Source: Wuchereria bancrofti
Taxonomy: Eukaryota > Nematoda > Chromadorea > Rhabditida > Onchocercidae
Direction of reading: 5' to 3'
Length of the DNA: 64,000 bases
Assembly (NCBI GenBank): GCA_005281725.1
Contig: SSBO01000001.1
Location: 8,987,334 to 9,051,333 of the forward strand
A model generated the notes under the pieces. It was given only the letters and a program-made list of their open reading frames with translations. It did no database searches and was not told the origin of the DNA. Both the position numbers and the translations under genes were made by a program. This document shows, in pieces, positions 1 through 13,376 of the stretch; position 1 is the first letter of the stretch; every line of letters starts with the position of its first letter.

Positions 1-1141
1 TAAAAATAATTTGCACTGAATCATTTGCCATTTCAGTTGCTAATATTTCATTTTTGACAACTTATTTTCTAATTTTCTTTTTTTTTCTCAATGATACTTA
101 AAAAATTTTTCCCTCTTACTTTGTTTAAATTGTTAATTTATCAAAACGCTATTATTCATAATTTCTTAGACTGAAAAAAAAAACGCAATTTTCTTTGGTA
201 AAATTTTTGACAAACAAATATGAATTGATAAAGAAATAAATTATTCCTTTGATTTGATAACGACTTATTTCTTCATTCATAAACTAAAAATTAAATTTAC
301 AACTTTACGATTTAATTTTATTTTTATTCCCATGCATATGTTTTTTCCTTTTTTTCTTTAATTTATATTATTGGTTTGAAAATAATTATTTCTATTAATG
401 TTCAAAATTTTTTTCCACCAATTAAGTAAAAGAAGAATGGAAAAGTTTGAAAGTAACAAATAAGCCTCAAATATTACGTAATTCACTTTTTTTTTCTTAC
501 CTCAATAAATGAGGAAGAAATAATTGGGAGTTATTTATGATGAAATCTTAATTTGCTTTTCTATTTCTTTTTTCTTTCTTTCTTTCTCTCTCTCTCTCCA
601 TTTCTAATCATTTACTAAAAATTTTTAGCAGTTTCAAATTCAAAAAATAAACGAGTAGATAAAGTTTTCTGACAGAAGATTTATGTTTTATTTTTAATAT
701 AAATTTTTTGTTAAAAAAAATTGAGGAGCAAAGAAAAAAGAAAAAAGAGAGAACTTAAAGAATTAATCAAAAACAGGAAATGAGAAAATAAACAATATTG
801 TATTGTTATTGGATAAATAAATAATTTCATAATTACGAGTGAATTTATGATATTAATCAATGTAATTCATTAACTCATAATAGTAATTATATGAAACATT
901 GATAACTTTATGATCATTTAATAATAATTTTTATATAATATTTATATAATGCATTATTAGATAATAATTAAAATGTTAGAATAGAAGTAAAATTCAAATG
1001 CTCGATGAAAATAATTTTGAATACTGTAATTCTTGAATACTGTACGTCAAAAATTTTGAATACTGTATGTTAAAAAATTATTTCTACGGAAATGTATGTA
1101 TTATGTGTTATTAATTTTGTTTTTTATAGAATGAATTAAAG
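1..1141. other. AT-rich upstream region, no gene seen
   Basis: No coding exon is recognisable here on either strand. The stretch is A/T homopolymer-rich with a pyrimidine microsatellite (CTTT then CT repeats) at about 567-599. The 3' end has a splice-acceptor-like run ending in TATAG at 1125-1129, directly ahead of the arrestin-gene start. It may serve as a trans-splice acceptor, leaving a 12-base 5' UTR that contains a two-codon upstream ORF (ATG at 1131). Confidence 0.5.
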
Positions 1142-4100
1142 ATGGTTAAATTGCTTAAATTTGATATTGAATTTAATAATGCTGAAAGTGCCTATTTTGC
1201 TGGACAAGAAGTATCTGGAAAGGTAACATTCATCGATTATTCATTTGCAATGTAAATTTAATTAATCGATTATACATTTACTACACATATTATTATTTTG
1301 ACTTTAGCAATTAAAATATAGGTTGAAAGAAAAAAAAACTACATTTAAGTAATTTAATAACGATTAAAAATAGTATTTTCTAAAACTGAATTTTTAGTAA
1401 CACGAAGGGATATTCTGATTAATATTACAATTATTTGAATCTTATCAGTGCATTTAAAAGTATACCAGGCAAATTGATAGAAATATCTCGACATCTATAT
1501 TCATCTTAGAATTAAACTTATTTTAATTAATTTGAAAAGATTCAGTTCTTCTTTATAATATGTTATCATATGATTTTATCTTATGACTGCTCTCACCTTC
1601 ACTTAGCTTTTTCAATTATTTCGATTGATTTTCTGCAAAGAATAAATAGATTTCAATTTAAAAAATTTGTCATTTTTCAAATTCATAGATTTTTTGATAG
1701 TGCAAACAAAACAGAGTTGATTTTCTAGGAGAGAAAATTATATCACTTAATTATTGCTTCTTTATAATGATTAACATGATTATATTTCAGTCTATAATCA
1801 TTTTAAATTTTGTGATTTCACTAATTGAAATGCATTTTAAAATAAAGGACATTTCAGTTGACTTACATTCCGTCCCTTTTTTTTGTTTCCACTCTAATTT
1901 TCTTGTGCTAAAATTTTTGAAAAATAAATTACTTAACTTAATATAAATGAAAAATTACTTAATTTAATAAAAATTATTTAACATTTCTGTATTACTTGTG
2001 TAGTATTACGAATGTATTTCATTATTGAATTATGATACCAAAATATAAATTTTACGTCAGAACTTTTTTTCTTGAAAAATTATTTTAAGTTAAGTTGTTA
2101 ACAGTGACCGTTTTATTGACTAATTCATCGGTTGGTAATTTTCATTTAATTTAAATCTTTAAGTAATCTTTAGTAACCAATTATTGCTTTTTTTTGAATT
2201 CAAATTTCTTTCCTTTTTTTGCTGAATCATACTGTATTTTTCATCTATAAGCAAAAAATTTTCTTCTTGTTTACTTTTTATTAAACCATTAAAATAATTA
2301 GAAATTATTAGCAAAAAAAAGAAAAATAAAAGGAATAGACGGATCTTTGAGTAATATACGAATTAATATAACTGAGTACTACAAAAATTATAATTTATTA
2401 TTTTTATGCTGGAAAAATTAGTAAATTTTCGAAAAATTCATTTTGAAATTTTTTAATTGCTTATTTAATTTGATATAATAATTGTTTAACCATTTAATGC
2501 AAATGAATGAAATTATTTTTAGAAAGCAAAAACATTACTTTAATAAGTAAGAATATATTATTATTTTAGGTTGTAATCGAAAATAGTGAACCAAAAAAGA
2601 TAAATGAAATATTATTGGAACTTAAAGGACGAGCTAAAACATATTGGACAAAGCATTCAGGTAAAATATTATGATAACAATAATTTTTTTTTACTGAATA
2701 AAAAATGACTTATTAAAAATAAACATTATGAAATGAAGTGAAACAAAATGTACTAAAATTAATTAATTAATTAATTAATTAATCTTAACATAATGTCTTG
2801 TCTATGGCAAATGAAAAAGCAAATTCAACGTAAAATATTTTCTCCTTATTACTGTTTAAAAAAAATTAGTGAATAAATATTAAGTGAGAATTCTTTTTAA
2901 TAATCTTTCATTTTATCGATTTAATTTTTTTTTTTAATTCTTTTTTTTAATTCTATTTAATTCTTCAAATTAAATTTTTATTTCATTTTATATATGATGC
3001 TTTTTTTGCCTAATTTTTATTTTTTCCTCTCTATTTTAAAACTTTTTGCTTTAATTTTTTTAAATCTTTTAAAATTTTTGCATGTTTTTTTTAATTTTCA
3101 ATTTCAATTTTTTTTTTTCTGTTTTAGGCAAATCAAGAGTGCATTGCAGTCAAGCAGAGCCATATTTTTGTGAACAGTTCAATACTTGCTATACTCATCA
3201 ATTTACTCAAACTACTTCAAATAATCAAAAAGTCATCGATTATTTTCACTCCAAAATACTTTCCTCTAATTTATAAAAAAAAAAAGAAAATGAAAATGTG
3301 TTAATGTCATGTTTTTATAAGTGTTATCACATTTAAACAAATAATTCATAATTTAACTTTTATTCTTATATAACAAATTGTTATCAAATATCTTTTTGAC
3401 TTTTTCTTTTGAATTTAATTAAGCGAATTGTTATTATATTTTAGAATGGAAAAAGCGATTGATAAAAAATTTTTCCAATTGGTTTTATTTTAGAATTTAA
3501 TTAAATTTAATGTAATTTTTCTTTTTTTTATTTTTAGGAAAGAATTTTACCAGATGGAAGGCATGAAATACCATTTTCTTTCACTTTACCAAAAACTTTG
3601 CCAACATCATTTGAAGGAGAATTTGGTTTTATTCGTTATACATGTAAAGCAATATGTGAAAGACCCTGGGATGTTGATATTATATCAAAACGAGCATTTA
3701 CTGTTATCGGTATTGAAGATATCAATCAAGATCCCGAGGTTTAAATTATACTTTTATAACTTGATAAATTGCCATTGAAATATTTTTTTAAGTTAATATA
3801 TCATCGATTACACAAATTATATTTCAATTTTAATAAATTATTATATCCTTTAATTATATATTTCAAATTTAGTAAATTATTATGTCCTTTGATTTAATCA
3901 ACTATTGTCTTTTTTTTTGTTCCTTCCATTTTCAAAATTAATTTATTAAATTAGTGGGAAAAATTTGTACATCGATTAATTTTTGAAATAATCCTTATCT
4001 AAGAATTTAAAATAATATGTATGTAATGAAATTATAATTAACAAATTTTATCACATTAACAAAAAATTTACATTATAGGCAATGGAGCCAGTTTGTGAAA

Positions 4101-6584
4101 CAGAATGTATTTCATCGGTGAAACTTTGCTGTCAAAAGCAAGGCTCTATAGCAGTAAAAATGTCAATTGATCGAACTGGTTTCACACCTGGTGAAAAAAT
4201 TCAAGTAAATGCTTTGATAACCAATGATAGCACCAAAATGATTCGATCTTTAACATTGAAAATGAAACAATATGTTGATTACAGGTAATTTGAATTTTTT
4301 GATTTAAATTACGCTAATTCCTGTGAAAATTATTACCATTGCTTATTTAAAAATGTTGAATAAGAAAAAGCTTTTTTCGTTCTTAATTAATTAATGTCTT
4401 TTTTAAAAAAAATGCAATTCTAATTATCAATATTTAAGTATTTACAATAAATTAAAAGCATAATAAATTAAAAAAATTTACTACTGATCAGTATTGTTAG
4501 AATAAAACTTAGAAATTTATTGGGGAAACAAATTTTCATATTCTACATTCTATGCTTTTAATTAATGCTAATTTATGTAATTTATGAAGATAATATTAGT
4601 CTAAAGTCAAAATTTTATTTTAAATTTTAAAATATGCAAGGTGCTGTTACAGGGCAAAAACATTTGCTGGCAATGAAGAAATGAGACAGGCAAATCGGTT
4701 AATTGCAAAGAAAGAGAAAAGTGACATTGCATCACATTCGACATTTGCATGGACAAATGAGACAATTGATGTGCCACCTGTTCCACCGAGATTATCGCGC
4801 TGTAAAATTATACAAAATACTTATATGATTGAATTAGATGTATGTTTTCATTTTACATCTTTTTGTTAATTTTTAAGAAAATTTCAGTTTTGAAACTTTG
4901 AATTTATTATAATTAATAATCAATTGATGAACAAAAGCAAGTGAAAAAACAAATACACATATATGGCAATATTAGATCTAAATGTACCATATATTCCTTT
5001 TTTTTTTTTTTAAATTAAGATCAAAGTATCGATGGATCATAATGTAAACATTTGAAAAATCTCTTATTTGGATGCATTATTTTTCTCAAAAATCTACCAA
5101 AAAATTTTTCAATTTCAATTTTGGTTTTTTTTATTTAAATTTTAGGTTGATGGTAATGTTGCAACTGTAATACCAATACAAATAGGCACAATACCATGTT
5201 TAGCCGCATTATTTCAACGAAATTTAAATGAAAAAGAAGAAATTGCTGATGGTGATGATGATGATGATGATAATAATGATGATAAAAAAAATAGAATAAA
5301 TGGTGATATTACAATCGATGAATCATCATCGATGCTTCCAAGTAATAAAGCAAAAATACAGGTTACAGTTAATGCTTTCATAGATTAGAAGCATAGTATT
5401 AATTATTTTAATATAATTTTTCAATCATAAATAAAGCTATAAATCAATTGATTTCATTATGTTATAATTTTTATATTGTTATAATTGAAGAAGAATTTTA
5501 ATATTTTCTGAACATTTGTTCACAACCTTTTTGCTAACATTAGCACTGATAATTAATAATAATAATAATGATAATAGCAACTTTGGAAATAATTGTTGTT
5601 TTCCATTATTATTATTTGTTTATTTATTTATTTTTTTTTTGATATTTATTTTTATTACTGACTAATACCCTTTGAGTAGTAATGATTCTTAAGCTAAAAA
5701 AATCAAAAAAAATTTTTTTTTGCTAGGTTACAATAACAACTGAAAATGGCCAAACATTGGATAATACAAGTGAAACTGATGAATTAAGCCCAGACATAGA
5801 ACTAATGTTGGTGTCCAAGAAACGTGTACGTATACCAAGTTCCATTCTCAGTGAACTTTATCCAAAACTTCCAAATCCATATTACAGGTGAATTTTACAA
5901 TATTTATATCCTTCCTACACTTTCATTTTGAATTTAGCAAAACACACTTTTATTTTTTTAATAGACTAAAAAAGTTAAGTTAAATTTTAAGAAAAAAATA
6001 TTTGCTTAGAATTTGTTTTTGTTTTTTTCTTGTTTATCCTTTTTATTTATAAAATTGAGTGATTGTTTAAAAAATATGAATGTTTGTCGAAATTCAATTA
6101 CCAACATTTTATATCATTTTTTTTAATTTTTTCTAAGGATGGTTAATTGTGATCTTTTTTTATCTATGAATATACTTATTTTTGTTCTACTTTAACTTTC
6201 CAACATTTATTATTTTAAAATTATCGAATCAATTAATTTATTATCAAAGCAAATTATTAAGAAATAGAAAAAATTACTTTTGCAAATTATTTTCAAATAC
6301 TATTTTTTTTGATAACATTTCAAATTGGCCATAATATTTCGCATTTATTTATTTATTTATTTATTTAAAATAACATTCTAATGTCATCATGAAATGATAT
6401 AATTTTTTTGAAATGATTATTGCTCATAAAATTTAATTGGTAGTTATAATAGAAATTTAATTACAATTTAGCAATAAATTGCAGACAATCACTTTTTGGT
6501 GAAGTGGACATATCAGAAGATCAAGAACATGTACAGTACGGTGATACTAAATTTGCTCCTAAATATCCATTTTATACGGATTAA
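1142..6584 (+). CDS. alpha-arrestin (arrestin-domain-containing) protein
   Basis: Nine exons: 1142-1222, 2570-2660, 3128-3231, 3538-3738, 4079-4284, 4653-4839, 5146-5361, 5727-5887, 6485-6584. They encode 448 residues and all phases agree. The N-terminal arrestin fold shows the family patterns KGRAKTYWTKHSG and LPDGRHEIPFSFTLPKTLP followed by SFEGEFGFIRY. The C-terminal arrestin domain begins near VKLCCQKQGSIAVKMSIDR and contains RTGFTPGEKIQVNALI. An acidic Asp/Asn run lies in the seventh exon. Family knowledge: such proteins are cytoplasmic adaptors that link membrane cargo to ubiquitin ligases and endocytosis. I saw no clear PPxY motif (the nearest is LPNPYY near the C-terminus), so recruitment of a NEDD4-type ligase is not supported. 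The third exon uses an unusual donor (GTCATC), chosen because it is the only GT before the stop and it keeps the frame. The start ATG follows a trans-splice-like acceptor at 1129. I cannot say which C. elegans arrd gene it matches. Confidence 0.85.
2758..2783. repeat. ATTA microsatellite
   Basis: An uninterrupted run of about six ATTA units lies in the second intron of the arrestin gene. Confidence 0.8.
5362..5435 (+). other. candidate alternative 3' end of the arrestin gene
   Basis: If the donor at 5362 is not used, the frame reads on for eight codons (VTVNAFID) to a TAG at 5386-5388. A canonical AATAAA follows at 5430-5435. This would give a transcript with the acidic tail but without the last two coding exons. 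The spliced form resumes with the same first codons (GTTACA), so both forms share V-T. Confidence 0.4.
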
Positions 6585-9092
6585 ATTAAAATTATGTTTT
6601 TTTCTTTCTTTTTTGTCTATTTAAAATTATTTAGCATGAAATGTAAATTAAATTTTTTTTATTTATACTTCTAATATAGTACTTTTTAGCATTTTTCTTC
6701 TCCCAAAAAAATTTCATATGATGAGAAGAAATAGCTGAATTAGATGAAATTTTAATACATTTTCCTTCTTCATAATGTAATTTTTCATTTTTTTTATATC
6801 ATTTTTTTCAAAATTTACATTTTAACATTTTGGCTTCTTTTTTTTTTTTTTTTAAAGAAAATTTCTAGCAGAAAGAGAGAAAAAATATTTATGATAAAAT
6901 ATTACAAATTGGTTTTATTATTCCATTTGTTGGATATGACGATAAAAAAAAGTGAAAAAGAAAAGTCTTTCAAAGAAAATTCTATCCTTTATTTTTGAAT
7001 AAATATGAAATATAATTTCCGGAAGAATAATAATAATCTTACCGGATTATGCAGTCAGTGTAGTATACGTATGCGCGATTGTCATTCCATTTTGTCGCAC
7101 ATTTCGTATTCGTACGATTTTATGTTCTAATGTTATTACGATCATATGCAATAATTTCAACTATTTATTACTAATCCTCATTTCAAATTAACTAAAAAAT
7201 TTTTTGCAATCTTCCGAATATTTAGATTTGTTTTATTCCTTTAAAATTTCCAAATTCATATCTTTGAAATTTTTTTTAATTAAAAAAAATTTTTGCTCAG
7301 TGAATTATTTGTTATTTATTTTCCATTTAGGATTTACTATGAATTTAATTTTAAGGCAATGGCAAAAGACTGAGGCTCATATTCTGTAGTATTTTTTTTT
7401 TTTTTTGTAATTTATAAATTGTTTAATTATGCCATCAACCAAAAATGCCTACTGTTATTGCATGTTAGTTTGAAGCTATTGTCGTATTTTAATTGTATTG
7501 TTGAATTGTCACCATTAATGTCTAAATTTTGTCTAAAAAATTTTACTAATTAAATGAGAATATACTGAAAAAAAAAATTACCACAGAATGTGCAATTAAT
7601 TATTTTGTTTCTTACCTTGCATAACTTCTTTATTACCTAATTTTTATTTTCACTTGATAGTAGAAATTCTATTTTTCATTTTGATTTTACAAAAAGTTCT
7701 TTTAAAGTTTTCAAATAGGCATCAAATGATTCAATTTTTGTCTTTGTTATTAATAGAAAATCCTTTGAATTTCTTTTTTTTCTTTTTTTTTTAATTTATT
7801 TATTAAAGCAGCAAAAATTATTTAACATTGGTTTCTAATTTTTGTATGATTTCAGTGAATTTTTTTTTTTTAAATTCAGAATATTAAATATATTTTCAAT
7901 GTCAAATTTAGGTTTACTTGCTAAGATAAAAATTAACAAAAATGTTATGCGAAATGAAAGATAAACAAAAAAAGGAAACAATTGTCACTTTGCAATTATC
8001 ATTTTTTTGCAATTGCTTTGTTGTTAATTAATATTAATTAATAAAATTTAGTGTTTATAAATTTCCGTTATTTTTTTTCTTAAGAAAATGAATAAATTTA
8101 AAAGTCAATGAAATTTGAGCAGTAATTTTATCTTTTAGGCGTGTAAAGATGTGTGATGCTGTTATTACTTAATTTTGTCAATTAAAATTACTAATTCGCA
8201 AACAAATTAATAATTCAGTAAATCAATTTTCTTAATTCGTTTCAAGAAATGTAGTAAAAGCTTTCTTTGTTTATCTCATTGTCAAATCAAATTTATTAAA
8301 TCCAATGGTCATATCCATGCATTATTCGTAAAAGTTTTTACAAACTTTTGAAATCAAATATATAAGAAAATAAAAACAAAAGAAAACAAATTTTGTAAAT
8401 GAATTACCATCATCGTTTTGTCATTTTGTTTTGCACTATTTCTTGAAATGTTTAATGTGAAATTTTTCTCTTTGATTTTGCTTTTAAAATTATTTCAAAT
8501 TTTGAATAATAAAAATAAAGTTTATTTTAAATGTTTCACAACTCAGTAATAGTTTATCAAGTTTTTTTCCCCATATGAATATATGCCAATAATTTTAATT
8601 AAATTTCTTACGTTTGATATTAATTAATGATAGATTATAATTTTTGTCATATGTGATTTTTGTTGATAACATTGAAAATATATCAATCCTTTAACTTATA
8701 TTACTGTATTATTACTTGAGTAAAAAAGAAATAGCAAAAATATCAAGCGATTAAATCATTAACACATTAAATTTTAAATAAATTAATAATAATGAAATAA
8801 CATGTTTAATTTATTTTATAACATATTAATTTATTTTGTATATTTTTATCAATAATTTTACAAATTTATGATGATAATTTGTGGCGTTTACTTTTTCTTT
8901 CATGAACAATTTTTGCATATGAAAAGGAAAAAGAAGTGCTTTTTAATAAATCACAAACACTTTTTTAAAAAAAGCATCTAAGTCACTTTTGAATAAAAAC
9001 GCTTTTCAACAGCGCTTTTCTTGCGAGAACTTGCAATATGCGACTCGCTTCTGCGACATTATGCGACTCGCTTCTGCGACATTATGCGACCC
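6585..9092. other. intergenic, no gene seen
   Basis: This AT-rich spacer lies between the arrestin gene and bbs-5. An AATAAA near 6998 may serve the arrestin transcript. Short ORFs such as the one near 7204-7389 are low-complexity Phe/Leu/Lys strings. GC content rises at about 8990-9110, where the 23-bp tandem repeat and the X-box candidate sit. Confidence 0.5.
9038..9090. repeat. 23-bp tandem repeat, 2.3 copies
   Basis: The unit ATGCGACTCGCTTCTGCGAC plus ATT occurs at 9038-9060 and again without change at 9061-9083. A third, partial copy begins at 9084 (ATGCGAC). It is much richer in GC than its surroundings and ends three bases before the X-box-like site. Confidence 0.85.
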
Positions 9093-9106
9093 GTTGTCAT
9101 GGTGAA
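9093..9106 (+). promoter_or_regulatory. candidate X-box (RFX/DAF-19 site) for bbs-5
   Basis: GTTGTCATGGTGAA fits the established X-box pattern RYYNYY-AT-RRNRAC at 13 of 14 positions; only the last base differs (A for C). DAF-19 X-boxes drive ciliary genes, including BBS genes, in C. elegans. The site lies about 355 bp upstream of the chosen bbs-5 start, somewhat farther than is usual there. Some of that distance may be outron. Confidence 0.45.
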
Positions 9107-9461
9107 CTATCTATATTCACTCTTACTTTAGCTCTTGCTACCTTTCATAAAGTATATAACTTGTTGATATTATAAAATAACGACTGTTTTAGACAAAACT
9201 ATATTTACTTGTTGTTAAATTTCTTGCGGACTATTGCACTTATAATTATCAGATTAAATAAAGTGACATTAAGTAAAAAATAAATAAAGTAAAAAAAAAA
9301 ACTGGGCTCATTGTTAATGATTACTTCTAAAAGTTATATATGTTTGATCGATCTATTTAAATTTGATGAAATTATCATTTAATTATTCCAGAAAAAAAAT
9401 TAATCCAATCATCTAAATGTTCCACGGAAATTTATTCTATTTGTAGGATGCAAATGTGATA

Positions 9462-11780
9462 ATGAATTCAAAATTGAAAATGCCTTTGATCACTATTTGG
9501 CAAGATCGTGACATACGATTCGATATAAATCCACGGTATTGATTAATTATTGTTTGACTAATTTAATTTACTTTTTATCAAAGTCAAGAAGAATTCATTG
9601 ATGACAATAATTAAGCTTATGGTAACTAATATAACCTAATTATCATTACCAGTAATTTTATCATTTTGATAAATAACCCAAAAAAAAAATAACAATTGCA
9701 GATTTTTACGTCTAATTGCTGGTGAACGTCTTGTGGAACGTATTGATGGTGTTGAAGATACGAAAGGAAATTGTGGCGATAAGGGTATCCTTCGAATAAC
9801 AAATTTAAGACTTACGTGGCATGCAACCGCTATACCACGTATTAATTTAAGTCTCGGGTAAATCCCAATAAACATTCATTATTTGCATTAATTAATTTTT
9901 TTTATGTTAAACAAATCGATTAACTTATACATTTATTAGAATTGTATCATCAAACATTTAATAAAATTAAACAAAACAACAAAAAAAAAGCCTGAGTGTT
10001 TCTTTTTTTTAAAATTATAACATGTGATAATTAAATTATTTATCAAAAGTCAGCGCTTTTTTTTTAGATATAATACGATAAGTGGTGTAACAACAAGAAT
10101 TACAAAATCAAGACTTCGTGGACAGACTGAATCACTTTACATTTTAGCGCATCATGCAAATGCTCGATTTGAATTCATCTTTACGTGCATCAATCCTTCA
10201 CAGGTGTTTTTTATTTAACTAAAATTGTTGGTGCAAATTTTTTCTAAAAGTTAAAATTTTTTTTTTTTGTTAATTTATTATTTTGTACGTAATTAATGCT
10301 CTCTTTTTCATTTAACTTACTTACAAGTAATCATCAAGAAATATCATTTAATATCTTAGACAAAACAGTTTACAACAGTAATATCAATTCATCGAGCATA
10401 TGAAACATCGAAGCTTTATCGAGAGTTAAAAATGCGTGGTGCATTGGTGAATGATGAAGAGAAACTTCGAATTTTACCGGATGAACAACAATGTGATCGT
10501 TTTGATGGTGTATGGAATTTAGGTAATGATCAGGTAGGTACTATTCATTTATTATTTAATCTAATATATTAGAAAAATAAAATTATATTTCAATTATTGT
10601 AAAATATTTGAAAGAAAACAAATTGACACATATATTTTTATTGTCATAGAAAATTACACAAATTTAGATTGATTATTTTCTTATTGTGTAAATTAATGAA
10701 TGTTTTTTTTTTTTTTTGGTTTATTTGTTTGTTTATAATTTATTCATTTAGGGAACGCTTGGTACTATGATACTTACTAATATTCGTATTGTATGGTTTG
10801 CAGCAACAAATACAATGTATAACGTAAGTATACCATATTTACAAGTACAGGATTGTCGCATACGTCATTCACGTTTTGGTCTTGTTTTGGTTATTGAAAC
10901 TTCTGCTGTTGTAAGTTTGAAAGAAGAAGTTATTTATTTTGTTTACAAAATAGTTTGTTCGAATATAATTTCATGTAATTTATTTTAATTAAAAATTCTA
11001 ATTAGAAATTTTAGTAATACTTACTCTTAGTTTAGCTGTAATTTTCTATGCTTTATTATTATCTTAAACAATATTATTGCTTCCAGTATTTTCTGGATTA
11101 CTCTTCTGGATTCTTTCTTTATCAAAACTGATAGAAGAAATTGCCAAATCAGGTTCTGAACATGAATTGTACTTTTTTTATAGAATAAGGAATATGTCCT
11201 TGGTTTTCGTACTGATCCAGAAGAACGACTGAAAAGTATTCATCAAACAATATGTGCACTTCAAAAAGCTTATGTAGTAAAACCTATTTTTGGTGTGCAA
11301 TATATTCGAGAAAAACCGGTACAATTATTTATTCAAATTTTCAACTATTACTATTTTAAACATTTTCCAAATTTCATACTTATACGTATTGAAGAATGAA
11401 AAGTGAAATAGAAAAAGATTATTTTTGAAATTAGTAAAAAAAATTTACAGATTACTTCTCAAGATACAACTGATGTGATGAAATTAATGGACGAAGATGT
11501 AGAACTTGATAATCGACCACTTCGATCTGATCCATACGCTGTTTGATTTTAATTTTAATATCAAAAATCAAATTTAATATGAAATATATAATAATACTTT
11601 TAAGTCAACTTTAATTAGTACAAACAAATATGCAAATTATAATTACAGGCTTATTTCTCGGATGGCATTGTTAGTGGACAAATTCGACCACCAGTTTACT
11701 CGGAAGAACTTGGCGTAGCAATTGAAGAACTTAAACCAGGATTTACTCTCACTGATCTATGGAAGATTCATGTAGATTAA
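9462..11780 (+). CDS. bbs-5: Bardet-Biedl syndrome 5 protein, BBSome subunit
   Basis: Eight exons: 9462-9535, 9702-9857, 10068-10203, 10360-10533, 10752-10910, 11184-11318, 11451-11540, 11649-11780. They encode 351 residues, against 341 in human BBS5, and the protein is collinear along its whole length. Recognisable family stretches include [12 protein letters not shown] at the start, [84 protein letters not shown] and [18 protein letters not shown] near the end. The two PH-like (DM16) repeats occupy roughly residues 25-130 and 155-275. BBS5 binds phosphoinositides and is part of the BBSome coat that carries membrane proteins to and from cilia; in nematodes it acts in ciliated sensory neurons. 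The start used is the first in-frame ATG after a TTGTAG acceptor at 9446; the next ATG (9480) is also possible. Two earlier ATGs (9448, 9454) are out of frame and stop at once. Confidence 0.95.
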
Positions 11781-12570
11781 CCATTCTTTCTTTAATGTCA
11801 GTGTTGTTTAGTTTAATTTTTAAAATTTTACGAGAAATTTTAGACCAAAACCAGCAAGTAATTTTGCTAATTGCAAGAATGTACTTAAATTTATCTTAAA
11901 AAGCATAGTAATGTTTCATTGCATTAGTAAGTAGTTAAATAATGTTTAAGAAACGAAGAAATTGTGTAAAAAAAAATGAGAAATGCAATTGAAATACTCA
12001 ATTCATTATTAAATATTAATAATTGTATTTACTTCTTTAAGTACTAATAATTGTGAATCTTATAGTAATTAGTTTTTTTTTTTAAAACATAAATAGCATG
12101 CATGAATCTTGCATCATATATTTATTTTAGCTTAATTATTTAATTACTTAATGGATAAAAGATAATTAACCTAATAAGTAATCAATAATACAATAGACTG
12201 AATCTTTTGTAATTAATTTTTTTCTTTTTTTTGAAGTGGAAAAAATACTGAAATCATAACGAATCTTAAATCTTAAATATTTTGTGTTAAAATTATTCGT
12301 TATAATACATTCATTATCTGTTTTCACTGTTCAAAATAATCAATTCTTTTTTATCCGCTTTTGATAACTTAAAGAAATACTTTAACTGTATGGAATGTGT
12401 GTTAGTATTACTCATACTGTAATAGCATAAACAAATTAAATTCCTAATTTTGATTTTTCTTTTTTAATCTGAAAATAACATGATTTTATTGATATTATTA
12501 TTTAAATGTGTTCCAAAAGTATTACATCATTTTCAAAAATAAATAATAAACGGTACTGATGAATATCACT

Positions 12571-13376
12571 GCAAATTATATATTCAATAATGATGAGTAA
12601 TTTTAAACAAAAAATTGTGAAACTTCAAAAATTTTTCAACTGAAATAACTTTGTAAAATTTTAAGTTAACAATACCAATGTCAAGAAAAAAAAATTGGAA
12701 ATATGAAAGTTTAGAAATGCTATCCGAAACAAAGTGGTAATGATACTGAATCAGAATTACAACATAGTTTGCTAATGAATATTTGTGCTACTTTCAAAAT
12801 AAGTCATTTCTTTTCATTTTCCTCTTCAATTCATTTAAATATGTTATTCTAAATTAACTTCATTTTATATTCTTATTTGAAATTTTTTAGAACATCATTA
12901 AATGCGATTATTGCAAAATTTTAGAAAGACATTAATTTCAGAAAAATGACACACTTGCGCGTGGCGCTTTTTCAAATGAATAAACAAAATGATTGCATAA
13001 TTAAGCAAAAGCAAATAAAACTGTAACTATTCATTTAAAAGTAATAGTTCAAAAGTATTTAATTAAAAGTAAATTTAGAGAAAATCAATTGAATCACATC
13101 TTGTAGTGATGCTAAAATGTATGCAATTTTCGCTTGCAGTATTTTTCCGCCAATTTCTCTCATCCAAAAAAGTAAATTATATTTTCTTAATGTATCCCAC
13201 TGGTAATTTCAGTAATTCCGGATAGCATTTCTAAATTTCCGATTTTTTTTCTTTTTTTTTTGACATATGTTTTGTTAATGTAAAATTTTACAAAGTTATA
13301 TTTTAACTGAAAATTTTTGATGCTTTACAAATTTTACAAATTAAAATTATTCGTTATTATTGAAATGTATAATTGC
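12571..13376. mobile_element. long imperfect inverted repeat, possible MITE or foldback remnant
   Basis: The left arm (12571-12727) and the reverse complement of the right arm (13219-13376) align along about 157 bases, at an estimated three quarters or more identity by eye. Shared blocks include AACTTTGTAAAATTTTA and TTTAGAAATGCTATCCG. The intervening 490 bases hold no ORF. I could not identify target-site duplications or a transposase, so this is either a decayed non-autonomous element or a local inverted duplication. Confidence 0.55.
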
